From positions 38,688 through 102,687 of the forward strand of contig JAUIDE010000003.1 in assembly GCA_030429105.1 (NCBI GenBank): a stretch of 64,000 nucleotides of DNA. The letters run 5' to 3'. This document shows, piece by piece, positions 1 through 9,085 of this stretch. The position numbers and the translations under genes are program-made. The DNA comes from Alphaproteobacteria bacterium (GTDB lineage Bacteria > Pseudomonadota > Alphaproteobacteria > Rhodobacterales > Rhodobacteraceae). Positions within the stretch are counted from its first letter, which is position 1. Each line of letters begins with the position of its first letter. Under the pieces are notes generated by a model, which worked only from the letters and a program-made list of their open reading frames with translations, had not been told where the DNA came from and did no database searches.

Positions 1-1
1 A

Positions 2-415
2 CGGCTGGAGGCGGCGGAGGCGGAGGGGCTGACGCTCCGCGCCGTCTTCCGCGCCTTCTTCGCCCCGCCGCTCGGCCCCGAGGGCGGGGGCGCCGCCTAT
101 GCCCGCATCTTCGCGACGCTCGGCGCCGGGCTCGACCGGGACAGGGCGCTCGTCGCCCGCTGCTATGACGAGACCGCGCGCCGCTTCATCGCCGCGATCC
201 GCCGGGCCGAGCCTCGCGCGGGGGAGGCGGAGGCGGCCTGGTCCTATGTCCTCGCTCTCGGCGCGCTCATCACCGTTATCGGGCGGGACGGGCGGCTCGA
301 ACGGCTTTCCGCAGGCGCCGCGACGACCGAACCGGTGGCGGACACCGTGGAGCGGCTCGCCGCCTTCGCGGAGGGCGGTCTCCTCGGCCTGATCGGAGGC
401 GCCGGCCGCGACTGA
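2..415 (+). CDS. TetR-family transcriptional regulator, C-terminal part (5' truncated by window)
   Basis: Open frame 2 from window edge to TGA at 413-415; helical Ala/Arg-rich translation (...RAFFAPPLGPEGGGAAYARIFATLG...ETARRFIAAIRRAEP...WSYVLALGALITVIG) resembles TetR C-terminal ligand domains. Confidence 0.55.
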   Translation, partial: RLEAAEAEGLTLRAVFRAFFAPPLGPEGGGAAYARIFATLGAGLDRDRALVARCYDETARRFIAAIRRAEPRAGEAEAAWSYVLALGALITVIGRDGRLERLSAGAATTEPVADTVERLAAFAEGGLLGLIGGAGRD

Positions 416-457
416 ACGGACTGAAAACAAGAACAGACGACCAAAGGGAGTGAAACG

Positions 458-1516
458 ATGAAAAGACCGAGCCTCGCGGCCCTCGCCGCCGCAACCCTCC
501 TGACCGCGGGCGCCGCCTCGGCGGAGAGCTTCACCGCCACCATCGCCGCCGGCCATCCGCCCGTCTTCCGCTGGGTGAAGATGCTCTCCGAGGTCTTCAT
601 CCCCGTCGCGACGGAGGAGATGAAGAAGGCCGGGCACGAGATCGCCTTCACCGAGCAATATGGCGGCGCCATCGCCGGGGTGGGCGAGGAACTGGAGGCC
701 ATCGAGGCGGGGCTCGCGGAGCTCGGCACCTGCCAGGCGCTGTTCGACCCGGCGAAGCTCGGGCCGCAGAACGTCACCTATTACACGCCCTTCGTGAGCG
801 CGGACGCGCGCGCCGTCCTCTCCGCCGTCCACGGCCTCCATCGCAACGAGCCGCGGATGCGGGAGGCCTATGCCGAGAACGGCGTCGTCTATGTCGGCGC
901 GCCCATCGCCATCGACGACTACCTGCTGATGACGAACTTCCCGGTCGGGTCGATGGCCGACCTTCAGGGCCGCAAGATCGCCGCGCCGGGCGCCGCGATC
1001 AACTGGCTCTCGGGGACCGGGGCGGTGGGCGTCGCCGGGAACCTCACGACCTATTACAACGAGATCAAGGCCGGGGTTTACGACGGCGTGCTCGTCTTCG
1101 CCTCGGCCGCGCTGCCGGGCAAGCTCTTCGAGGTGGCGCCTTACGTCACGAAGCTCGGCCTCGGCGCGCAATATGCCGGCGCCGTCTGCGCCAACGAGGC
1201 GTGGTGGGAGAGCCTGCCGCCGGAGGCGCAGGCCGCGCTCATGACGGCCGCGGACGCGACGCAGGCCTGGTACATGGACGCGCTCGACGCGGCGGTGACG
1301 GCCGCCTTCGCCGGCATGGAGGCGGGCGGCGCGAAGATCGCCGAAGCCTCGCCCGAGATGCGCGCCGCCTGGGCGGCGGGCATGGACAATGCGGCGAAGA
1401 CCTGGGCCGCAGGCCTCGACGGGCAGGGCAAGCCCGGCTCACTGATCCTCTCCGCCTATATGGACGCGATGCGCGCCGCCGGCGCTGAGCCGCTCCGCGA
1501 CTGGGACAAGGAGTAA
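458..1516 (+). CDS. TRAP transporter substrate-binding protein, DctP family
   Basis: Signal peptide; DctP-like translation; followed by DctQ and DctM genes. Confidence 0.9.
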   Translation: MKRPSLAALAAATLLTAGAASAESFTATIAAGHPPVFRWVKMLSEVFIPVATEEMKKAGHEIAFTEQYGGAIAGVGEELEAIEAGLAELGTCQALFDPAKLGPQNVTYYTPFVSADARAVLSAVHGLHRNEPRMREAYAENGVVYVGAPIAIDDYLLMTNFPVGSMADLQGRKIAAPGAAINWLSGTGAVGVAGNLTTYYNEIKAGVYDGVLVFASAALPGKLFEVAPYVTKLGLGAQYAGAVCANEAWWESLPPEAQAALMTAADATQAWYMDALDAAVTAAFAGMEAGGAKIAEASPEMRAAWAAGMDNAAKTWAAGLDGQGKPGSLILSAYMDAMRAAGAEPLRDWDKE

Positions 1517-1531
1517 GCGGGGCCGGGACGG

Positions 1532-2020
1532 ATGCTCCGGCTGCTCGACCGGGCGACCGAGGCGCTGAACGTCCTCGGCTCGCTCCTCATCCTCGCCCTC
1601 ACGCTCCTCGTCGGGGTCGACGTTCTGGGGCGTAACCTCGCCGGCGCGCCGCTCGCCGGCGTGCCGGAGATGGTGACGCTCTCCATCGTCGCCATCGTCT
1701 TCCTGCAGGCGCCGGCGGCGCTGCGGGCGGGGCGGTTCACGCGGTCGGACGGCTTGATCGAGGCGCTCGCCCGCCGCGCGCCGGGGGCGGCGAAGATGCT
1801 GGAAACCGCGTTCGACCTGGCGGGGATCGCCGTCCTCTCGGTCATCCTGACAGCTACATGGCCGCTCTTCCTCCGCTCCTGGACGCGGGGGGACTTCATC
1901 GGCGCGGTGGGGGACTTCACCGCGCCGACATGGCCGGTGAAGGCGACGATCCTGATCGGCTCCGCGCTCCTGATCCTCCAGTTCCTCGCGCGCATCCTCC
2001 GCCGCTGGGGCGCGAGGTGA
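1532..2020 (+). CDS. TRAP transporter small permease, DctQ family
   Basis: ~160 aa, 4 hydrophobic segments, between DctP and DctM. Confidence 0.9.
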   Translation: MLRLLDRATEALNVLGSLLILALTLLVGVDVLGRNLAGAPLAGVPEMVTLSIVAIVFLQAPAALRAGRFTRSDGLIEALARRAPGAAKMLETAFDLAGIAVLSVILTATWPLFLRSWTRGDFIGAVGDFTAPTWPVKATILIGSALLILQFLARILRRWGAR

Positions 2021-3327
2021 CGCCGTTCGAGATCGGGCTCCTCGCGCTCGGCGCGATGGGGCTTCTCGTCATGCTGGGGATGCATGTGCCGATCGCGCTC
2101 ATGCTCTGCTCCTTCGGCGGGGTCTGGGCGATCAAGGGCTCGCCCGACCTTGCCGCGAAGCTGATGGCGCTGGCGGCGAACGACGCGATCTCCTCCTATT
2201 TCTTCGGCGTCGTGCCGCTCTTCGTGCTGATGGGCTTTCTCGTCTCGGAAGCGGGCTTCGGGCGGGACGCGTTCCTCGTCGCCAATTCCGCCTTCCGGCG
2301 GGTGAAGGGCGGGCTCGGCGTCGGCGCGGTGGGGGCGAGCGCGATCTTCGCGGCGATCACCGGCATCTCCATCGCCTCCGCCGCCGTCTTCACCAAGATC
2401 GCCGTGCCGGAGATGCGGCGGCACGGCTACACGGCGCGCTTTTCCGTCGGGATCGTCGCGGGCGCCTCGGTATTGGGCATGCTCATCCCGCCCTCGCTCC
2501 TCCTCATCCTCTACGGCATCCTGACGGAGCAGAGCATCGGCGACCTCTTCATCGCCGGGATCGGGCCGGGATTGCTCCTCGCATTCATGTTCGGGATCGG
2601 CGTCATCCTCCTCGCGACCTTCGCGCCCGGTTTCGCCGGGCGGACGGAGCAGGGCGGGCCGGGGCTCGGGGCGGCGGAGATGCTGGCGCGGGCGGCGCCG
2701 CTCGCTGGGCTGATCCTTCTCGTCCTCGGCGGCATCTATGGCGGGTTCTTCACGCCGGTGGAGGCGGGGGCGATGGGCGCGCTCGGCGCGCTTGTTCTTG
2801 GCGCGGCGATGGGGCGGCTGACGCTCCCCGGCCTCTGGCGCGTGCTGGTGGAGACAGGGCTGGTGACCGCCGCGGTCTGCTTCCTCATCATCGCGGCACA
2901 GACGTATTCGCGGATGCTCGCCTTTTCCGGCCTTCCCGCCGGGCTCGGCGCCTTCGCGGCGGAGGCCGATCTCGGCTTCTGGGGGCTCATGCTGGCCTAT
3001 GTCGGAGTCGTGATCCTCCTCGGCATGATCCTCGATTCCGCCTCGATCATGCTGATCCTCGTGCCGCTGATGATTCCGGTGGTTCAACCGATGGGGATCG
3101 ACCTCATCTGGTTCGGCATCGTCACCGTCATCGCGGTGGAGATCGGGCTGCTGACGCCGCCCTTCGGCATTTCCGTCTTCGTCGTGAAGTCGACGCTGAA
3201 CGACCCGACCGTGCCGCTCGGCGAGATCTTCAAGGGCGCGGCGCCCTTCGCGCTCATCATGCTCGCCGCGCTCCTCCTCATCATCGCCTTTCCCCCCATC
3301 GCGACCGGGCTCCTGCCCGGACGCTGA
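2017..3327 (+). CDS. TRAP transporter large permease, DctM family
   Basis: GTG start overlapping dctQ stop; multi-TM with typical LIPPSLLLILYGILTEQSIGDLFIAGIGPG. Confidence 0.92.
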   Translation: MTPFEIGLLALGAMGLLVMLGMHVPIALMLCSFGGVWAIKGSPDLAAKLMALAANDAISSYFFGVVPLFVLMGFLVSEAGFGRDAFLVANSAFRRVKGGLGVGAVGASAIFAAITGISIASAAVFTKIAVPEMRRHGYTARFSVGIVAGASVLGMLIPPSLLLILYGILTEQSIGDLFIAGIGPGLLLAFMFGIGVILLATFAPGFAGRTEQGGPGLGAAEMLARAAPLAGLILLVLGGIYGGFFTPVEAGAMGALGALVLGAAMGRLTLPGLWRVLVETGLVTAAVCFLIIAAQTYSRMLAFSGLPAGLGAFAAEADLGFWGLMLAYVGVVILLGMILDSASIMLILVPLMIPVVQPMGIDLIWFGIVTVIAVEIGLLTPPFGISVFVVKSTLNDPTVPLGEIFKGAAPFALIMLAALLLIIAFPPIATGLLPGR

Positions 3328-3341
3328 AGACAGGAGCCGCC

Positions 3342-4118
3342 ATGCCCCGCCGCCTGATCGACATTTCCGTCGCGCTCGAAGCCGACATCGCCTCCGACCC
3401 GCCGATCATGCTGCCGGAGATCGAGTATCACCGGCATGCGGACACCGCGGCGCAGGTCGCCAGTTTCTTCCCCGGCCTGAAGGCGGAGGACCTGCCGGGC
3501 GGGGAGGGATGGGCGGTGGAGACGCTCCGCATCTCGACCCATAACGGCACCCATCTCGACGCGCCCTATCACCATCACTCGACCATGAGCGGCGGGGAGC
3601 GGGCGCTGACCATCGACGAGGTGCCGCTCGACTGGTGCCTCAACCCCGGCGTGAAGCTCGACTTCCGGGACAGGCCGGACGGTTACGTCGTCTCCGCCGC
3701 GGAGGTGGAGGCGGAGCTGAAGCGGATCGGGCATGAGCTCCGCCCGCTCGACATCGTTCTGGTGAACACGGCGGCGGGCGCGCGCTACGGCGAGCCCGAC
3801 TATGTGATGACGGGCTGCGGCATGGGGCGGGAGGCGACGCTCTACCTGCTCGAACGCGGCGTGCGCGTGACGGGGACGGACGCATGGTCCTGGGACGCGC
3901 CCTTCATCCACACTGCGAAGCGCTGGATGGAGACGCATGACCCGGCGATCATCTGGGAGGGGCACCGCGCCTCCATGGAGATCGGCTATTGCCACATGGA
4001 GAAGCTCTCGAACCTCGAAAGCCTGCCGCCGAGCGGCTTCACGGTCAGCTGCTTCCCGGTGAAGATCAAGGGCGCCTCCGCGGGCTTCACCCGCGCCGTC
4101 GCCATTCTGGAGGCGTGA
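3342..4118 (+). CDS. Cyclase family protein (kynurenine formamidase-like)
   Basis: Metal motif HNGTHLDAPYHHH. Confidence 0.85.
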   Translation: MPRRLIDISVALEADIASDPPIMLPEIEYHRHADTAAQVASFFPGLKAEDLPGGEGWAVETLRISTHNGTHLDAPYHHHSTMSGGERALTIDEVPLDWCLNPGVKLDFRDRPDGYVVSAAEVEAELKRIGHELRPLDIVLVNTAAGARYGEPDYVMTGCGMGREATLYLLERGVRVTGTDAWSWDAPFIHTAKRWMETHDPAIIWEGHRASMEIGYCHMEKLSNLESLPPSGFTVSCFPVKIKGASAGFTRAVAILEA

Positions 4119-4119
4119 G

Positions 4120-5010
4120 ATGAAGCTCGGAACGGTGGAGCACGGGGGCCGGGCGATCCCGGTCGCGGTGCGGGATGCGTCGACGGTCGTGGACCTCTCG
4201 CCCGATTTCGCGGACATGGTGGCGCTGGTGGAGGCCGGGGCGGAGGGGCTCGAAACGGCGCGGGCGCGGCTCGCCTCCGGGCCGGGCGTTCCGCTTTCGG
4301 AATGCCGGATGCGCTGCCCGATCCGGCCGGTGCAGTATCGCGATTGCCTCGTCTTCGAGGAGCATCTGGTGAATTGCGGCGTCGTCTTCGAGGCGGCGAC
4401 GGGGCGGAAGATGGAGGTTCCGCCGGTCTGGTATCGCCAGCCGATCTATTACAAGGGCAACCGCCTCTCCTTCATCGGCGACGGGGAGGAAATTGTCTGG
4501 CCGCATTACGCCGAGCATCTCGACATTGAACTCGAACTCGCCATCGTCGTCGGCAGGACGGGGAAGGACATCGCGAAGGAGGCCGCGCCGGGCCATATCT
4601 TCGGCTATACGATCCTCAACGACGTCTCCGCCCGCGACGCGCAGATGGCGGAGATGGCGGGGCAGCTCGGCCCGGCCAAAGGCAAGGATTTCGACACCGG
4701 GAACATCCTCGGCCCCTGGATCGTGACGGCGGACGAAATCCCCCATCCCGCCGCGCTCCGCATGGAGGCGCGGGTGAACGGGGCGCGCTGGGGCGGCGGG
4801 ACGAGCGCCGCGATGCATCACGATTTCGCGGCGATCCTTGCGCATATCTCGATGTCGGAGACGATCCATGCCGGGGAGGTGATCGGCTCCGGCACGGTCG
4901 GCACCGGCTGTGGGCTGGAGACGGGGCGGCGGCTCGCGCCGGGGGACCGGATCGAGCTGGAGGTCGAGCGGATCGGCGTCCTCTCCAACCGGATCGTGCG
5001 GCCGGCCTAG
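4120..5010 (+). CDS. Fumarylacetoacetate hydrolase family protein
   Basis: YYKGNRLSFIG...HLDIELELAIVVGRTGKDI...GYTILNDVSARDAQ typical of FAH family. Confidence 0.9.
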   Translation: MKLGTVEHGGRAIPVAVRDASTVVDLSPDFADMVALVEAGAEGLETARARLASGPGVPLSECRMRCPIRPVQYRDCLVFEEHLVNCGVVFEAATGRKMEVPPVWYRQPIYYKGNRLSFIGDGEEIVWPHYAEHLDIELELAIVVGRTGKDIAKEAAPGHIFGYTILNDVSARDAQMAEMAGQLGPAKGKDFDTGNILGPWIVTADEIPHPAALRMEARVNGARWGGGTSAAMHHDFAAILAHISMSETIHAGEVIGSGTVGTGCGLETGRRLAPGDRIELEVERIGVLSNRIVRPA

Positions 5011-5077
5011 CGGCGCTGGACGCGGGGGCCGCCGGGGGGTAACGGGGGCTCGCCGCCAGCCAGAGGAAGGCCGCCGC

Positions 5078-5770
5078 ATGAGCTTCGACCGCCGGATCAG
5101 GATCGCCCCCTCCATCCTCGCCGCCGATTTCGCGGATTTCGGCGCGGAATGCCGCGCGGTGGAGGCGGAAGGCGCGGACTGGGTGCATGTCGACGTGATG
5201 GACGGGCATTTCGTGCCCAACATCACCTTCGGCCCGCAGATGGTGAAGGCGCTCCGCCCGCATGTGAAGACCGTGATGGACGTGCACCTGATGATCGCGC
5301 CGGTGGACGCATATCTCGCCGCCTTCGCGGAGGCGGGGGCGGATGTCATCACCGCGCATGTCGAGGCGGGCCCGCATCTCGACCGCACCCTTCAGGCGAT
5401 CCGCGATCTCGGCAAGAAGGCCGGCGTCGCGCTCAACCCCGCGACGCCGCCGGAGGCGATCGGCTGGGTGCTGGACCGGGTGGACCTCGTCTGCGTCATG
5501 ACGGTCAATCCGGGCTTCGGCGGGCAGGGCTTCATCGGGGCGATGGTCCCGAAGGTGCGGCGGCTCAGGGAGATGATCGGCGACCGGCCGATCCACATCG
5601 AGATCGACGGCGGTGTGACGGCGGAGACGGCGCCGCTCGTCGCCGCGGCGGGGGCGGATGTGCTCGTCGCGGGCTCCGCCGTATTCAAGGGCGGATCGGC
5701 GGCGAGCCCGGCGGCCTACGGCGCCAATATCCGCGCGATCCGCGAAGCGGCGGAAGCGGCGCGTTCGTGA
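5078..5770 (+). CDS. rpe: Ribulose-phosphate 3-epimerase
   Basis: APSILAADFADFG, HVDVMDGHFVPNITFGP, MTVNPGFGGQGFI, EIDGGV. Confidence 0.97.
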   Translation: MSFDRRIRIAPSILAADFADFGAECRAVEAEGADWVHVDVMDGHFVPNITFGPQMVKALRPHVKTVMDVHLMIAPVDAYLAAFAEAGADVITAHVEAGPHLDRTLQAIRDLGKKAGVALNPATPPEAIGWVLDRVDLVCVMTVNPGFGGQGFIGAMVPKVRRLREMIGDRPIHIEIDGGVTAETAPLVAAAGADVLVAGSAVFKGGSAASPAAYGANIRAIREAAEAARS

Positions 5771-6429
5771 CCGCGCCCCGCATCGTCGTCTTCGACCTCG
5801 ACGGCACGCTGATCGACAGCGCGCCGGACATCGCGGCGGCGGCCAACGTGATGCTGCGGGAGATCGGGCGGGAGGCGCTGCCGCTTCCGCGCATCGTCGC
5901 CTTCGTCGGCAGCGGCGTGCCGAAACTGGTGGAGCGCTGCCTCGACGCGACGGGCGGGCGGGACGAGGCCGGGTTCCGCGCCGCGCTCGCCATCTTCCGC
6001 CGGGCCTATGACGCCGATCCGGCGACTCTGACGCGGCCCTATCCGGGCGTTCCGGAGATGCTGGAGGCGCTCGCCGGGGCGGGCTTCGCCCTCGGCGTCT
6101 GCACCAACAAGCCGGAGGCGCCGGCCCGCGCGATCCTCGAAGCGCTCGGCCTCGCGGGCCGGTTCGGCGCGGTCGTCGGCGGCGACACGCTGCCGGTCAC
6201 GAAGCCGGACCCGGCGCCGCTCCGCGAGGCGGTCTCCCGCCTCGGCGGCGGCGCGGCGCTTTTCGTGGGGGACAGCGAGACGGACGAGGCGACGGCGAAG
6301 GCCGCCGGGCTCCCCTTCCTCTTCTTCACCGGCGGCTACCGCAAGAAGCCGGCGGAGGCCTTCGCGGCGGATTTCGCCTTCGACCGGTTCGAGGCGCTCG
6401 CCGCGCATCTGGCGGCGAAGCGGGGCTGA
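5767..6429 (+). CDS. gph: HAD-family phosphoglycolate phosphatase
   Basis: FDLDGTLIDSAPDI, CTNKP, VGDSETD; GTG start overlaps rpe stop. Confidence 0.9.
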   Translation: MTAPRIVVFDLDGTLIDSAPDIAAAANVMLREIGREALPLPRIVAFVGSGVPKLVERCLDATGGRDEAGFRAALAIFRRAYDADPATLTRPYPGVPEMLEALAGAGFALGVCTNKPEAPARAILEALGLAGRFGAVVGGDTLPVTKPDPAPLREAVSRLGGGAALFVGDSETDEATAKAAGLPFLFFTGGYRKKPAEAFAADFAFDRFEALAAHLAAKRG

Positions 6430-6462
6430 GCGCGGCGGCCGTGGAGGGCAGGGCCGCCGCGC
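6430..6462. terminator. Bidirectional hairpin between convergent genes
   Basis: gcgcggcggcc (6430-6440) pairs with ggccgccgcgc (6452-6462); no U-tract. Confidence 0.45.
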
Positions 6463-6468
6463 CCGGCT

Positions 6469-7137
6469 TCAGAACAGGAAGTCCTCGTCAGCATGAAACA
6501 CGAGCCGGCTCCACTCGTCGGCGGCGTCGTCGGGATTGAGGTTGTCGTTGTGGACGAGGACCTGAAAGACGCCAGAGGAGTCATAATTCTCGGCGGTGAT
6601 GATGTTCCCGTCCACGATCACGTCGTCGGCTGCGGTCGAGGCGCTGGATGCGTGATGTTTGCGGTGTGCGTCGTAGTTGTACTCGGGGTAGATCGGGATC
6701 GAGCCTTCCGCCTCGCCGTCGTCGCGGCCCGCCGTGAGGTCCCTTTCCGGTTCTTCGACAGCCGCCGCCTCGCGCACCTTCTGGACGGCGGGGAGGAGAA
6801 GGCCGATCTGCGTCTCGCCGCCATCCTCGGGCAGGGCGAGATCGTCAACCGGGTCCTGGACCGCGGCGGCCTCGCGCACCTTCTGGACGGCGGGGAGGAG
6901 GAGGCCGATCTCGGTCCCGCCGTCGTCCTCGGGAGCTGCGAGATCGTCGACGCTCTTGTCCTCGTCGTCGCAGGCGTTCCGCGCCGCCGCCTCGCGCACC
7001 TTCTGCACGGCGGGGAGGAGGAGGGCGATCTGCGTCTCGCCGGCATCGTCGATCTTGAAATCGAACCGGTCAGCGCTCTCGGCCGAGCCGCCCGTTTGGT
7101 AGCTGCTGATGAGGACGTCATCGAGACCGATTATCAT
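6469..7137 (-). CDS. Hypothetical acidic protein with three 'I(A/G)LLLPAVQKVREAA' repeats
   Basis: RBS-like AGAAGGGAAAC just before ATG; three near-identical in-frame repeats; no better competing frame. Confidence 0.8.
   Translation of the reverse strand: MIIGLDDVLISSYQTGGSAESADRFDFKIDDAGETQIALLLPAVQKVREAAARNACDDEDKSVDDLAAPEDDGGTEIGLLLPAVQKVREAAAVQDPVDDLALPEDGGETQIGLLLPAVQKVREAAAVEEPERDLTAGRDDGEAEGSIPIYPEYNYDAHRKHHASSASTAADDVIVDGNIITAENYDSSGVFQVLVHNDNLNPDDAADEWSRLVFHADEDFLF
6762..7042 (-). repeat. Three in-frame ~57-bp direct repeats within the 6469-7137 CDS
   Basis: Copies at ~6762-6820, 6864-6921 and 6984-7042 share '(c/g)gcctcgcgcaccttctg(g/c)acggcggggaggag(a/g)aggccgatct...'; spacing 102 and 120 bp, both multiples of 3. 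Confidence 0.95.
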
Positions 7138-7289
7138 GATGTTTCCCTTCTGGCTTCACACCGGCGGACCATGCGCCGCTCGACGAGAGACACATGGGCC
7201 GCTCCGGTTCAGGCCGAAAGGGGCGCAGAATCCGGCGGTTGAGATAGGTCACTCGCGGTGATTTTTCTCACAGAGGCGGAGCGGTGCGC

Positions 7290-8114
7290 TTAGCGGATGC
7301 CGGAGCGCATGAAGCTGTCGATCACCTGCCGGTGGAGGACGAGGTAGAGCGCGAGGATCGGCAGGCTCGCCATCGTCGCCGCGGCCATGAGCGGCCCCCA
7401 GTCGTTCCCCTCCTGCGTCATGAAGAACTGGAGCCCGATCTGGACGACGGAGGCCTCCATCCGTCGGATCAGGAGGAGCGGCCAGAAATACTCGTTCCAG
7501 GCGGAGATGAAGGCGAGGACGCCGAGCGAGGCGAGCGGCGCGCGGAGATTGGGGACGATCACCTCGACAAGAATGCGGAGGCTCCCCGCCCCGTCCATCC
7601 GCGCCGCCTCCACGATCTCCTTCGGGAAGGAGCGGAGCGCGTTGATCATGAGGAGGACGGCGAAGGCCGCTGCGGCGTTGGGGATGACGAGGCCGGCGAG
7701 GCTGTCCAGCATCCCGAGCCGGGTCGCCAGCACATAGTTCGGGATCATCACGACCTGGAAGGGCACGAGCCAGGAAAGCGCGATCAGCACCTGCGCCGTC
7801 CGCGCCCCCCGGAAGCGCCAGAAGACGAGCGCATAGGCGGCGAGAAGCCCGCTCGCCGCCTGCGCCGCGGCCGTCAGCGCCGCCATCGCGAAGGTGTTCC
7901 AGAGGATGCGCGGCATCGGCAGCGCTTCGAGCGCGGCGCGGTAATTCTCCAGCGTCGGCGAAGCGGGGAAGAGCGCGGTGGAGAAGACCTCCCCCTCCGG
8001 CCTCAGCGAGGTCGCGATCATCCACCAGAGCGGAAAGATCGCGAGGAGCGAGAGGAGGATCATCGCCCCGTGCACGGCGATGCGGAAGGCGGGGGAGCCG
8101 CGCTCAACTGTCAT
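7290..8114 (-). CDS. Carbohydrate ABC transporter permease (UgpE/MalG type)
   Basis: Six-TM permease with EAARMDGAGSLRILVEVIVPNLRAPL EAA loop. Confidence 0.92.
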   Translation of the reverse strand: MTVERGSPAFRIAVHGAMILLSLLAIFPLWWMIATSLRPEGEVFSTALFPASPTLENYRAALEALPMPRILWNTFAMAALTAAAQAASGLLAAYALVFWRFRGARTAQVLIALSWLVPFQVVMIPNYVLATRLGMLDSLAGLVIPNAAAAFAVLLMINALRSFPKEIVEAARMDGAGSLRILVEVIVPNLRAPLASLGVLAFISAWNEYFWPLLLIRRMEASVVQIGLQFFMTQEGNDWGPLMAAATMASLPILALYLVLHRQVIDSFMRSGIR

Positions 8115-9039
8115 GGACGGCGTATTTCCGCATGAGCCGCAGGCATCCGAGCGCGGCGAGGCCGAAGACCACGAAGGTCAGCACCCCCGCCGCCGCGCTC
8201 CAGCCGGCCGACATCGTCTTGAACCCGTATTCCCACATCAGGAAGAAGACGTTGGTGGTGGAGCGTAGCGGCCCCCCGCCCGTCAGCGCGTTGATATAGA
8301 CGAAGGACCATTGCGCGCCGAAGAGCACCGTCATCATCGAGAGGAGGAGGATGGTGGGCGAGAGGAGCGGCAGGCGGATGTCCCGCACGATCCGCCAGCG
8401 GCTCGCCCCGTCCATCCGCGCCGCCTCGATATAGCTCGCCGGAATCGCGGCGTTGGCGGCGGAGAGGAGGAGCGTGGAGAAGCCGATGAGCTTCCATCCC
8501 GTGATCCAGACAAGCGTCCAGAGCGCGACGTCGGGGTCGCTCAGGAACCCGATCCGGGCGAAGCCGAGCGCCGAGAGACCGGCGTTGACGAGGCCGTGAT
8601 CCTCGTTCAGCAGCCAGCGCCAGAGCACGGCGGCGACGATGGGCGCGACGATCATGGGGAGAAAGACGAGCGTGCGGTAGAGATTCCGCAGCGGCCCCGA
8701 AAGGTCCTGCGTCAGGATCGCGATGGCGAGCGGGGCGATCACCGAGAGCGGGAAGAGGCCGAGGATGTAGAGGAGCGTGTTGGAGACGGCGCGCCCCATG
8801 TCGGGCAGCGTCACGAGGTTCGCGTAATTGTCGAGCCCGACCCAGCGCGGCTCCGAATGGGGCAGCATGTTCCATTGCTGGAAGGAGAGGCCGAAGGCGC
8901 CTACAAGGGGCGCCCAGGTCCAGACAACGACGATCAGCAGCGCCGGGGCGAGGTAGAGCCACGGCTCCGAAAGCTTCACGCCGAGAAGCGGCAGGCGGAC
9001 GACGCTGCGCCGGGCGGCGGGGATCGCGGCTTCTGTCAT
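8104..9039 (-). CDS. Sugar ABC transporter permease (UgpA/MalF type)
   Basis: EAARMDGASRWRIVRDIRLPLLSPT; overlaps the downstream permease gene. Confidence 0.92.
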   Translation of the reverse strand: MTEAAIPAARRSVVRLPLLGVKLSEPWLYLAPALLIVVVWTWAPLVGAFGLSFQQWNMLPHSEPRWVGLDNYANLVTLPDMGRAVSNTLLYILGLFPLSVIAPLAIAILTQDLSGPLRNLYRTLVFLPMIVAPIVAAVLWRWLLNEDHGLVNAGLSALGFARIGFLSDPDVALWTLVWITGWKLIGFSTLLLSAANAAIPASYIEAARMDGASRWRIVRDIRLPLLSPTILLLSMMTVLFGAQWSFVYINALTGGGPLRSTTNVFFLMWEYGFKTMSAGWSAAAGVLTFVVFGLAALGCLRLMRKYAVHDS

Positions 9040-9085
9040 GGGCGCTCCGGCCAGGGGGGCGGCGCAGGCCGCCCCCGGTTCAGGC

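Noticed and set aside
1456-3087. 543-aa minus-strand ORF
   Set aside because: Antisense to dctQ/dctM, charged low-complexity translation.
6493-7242. Plus-strand 249-aa ORF over the LLPAVQKVREAA repeats
   Set aside because: The minus frame has a good RBS, an ordered N-terminus and recognisable repeats; the plus frame is its antisense.
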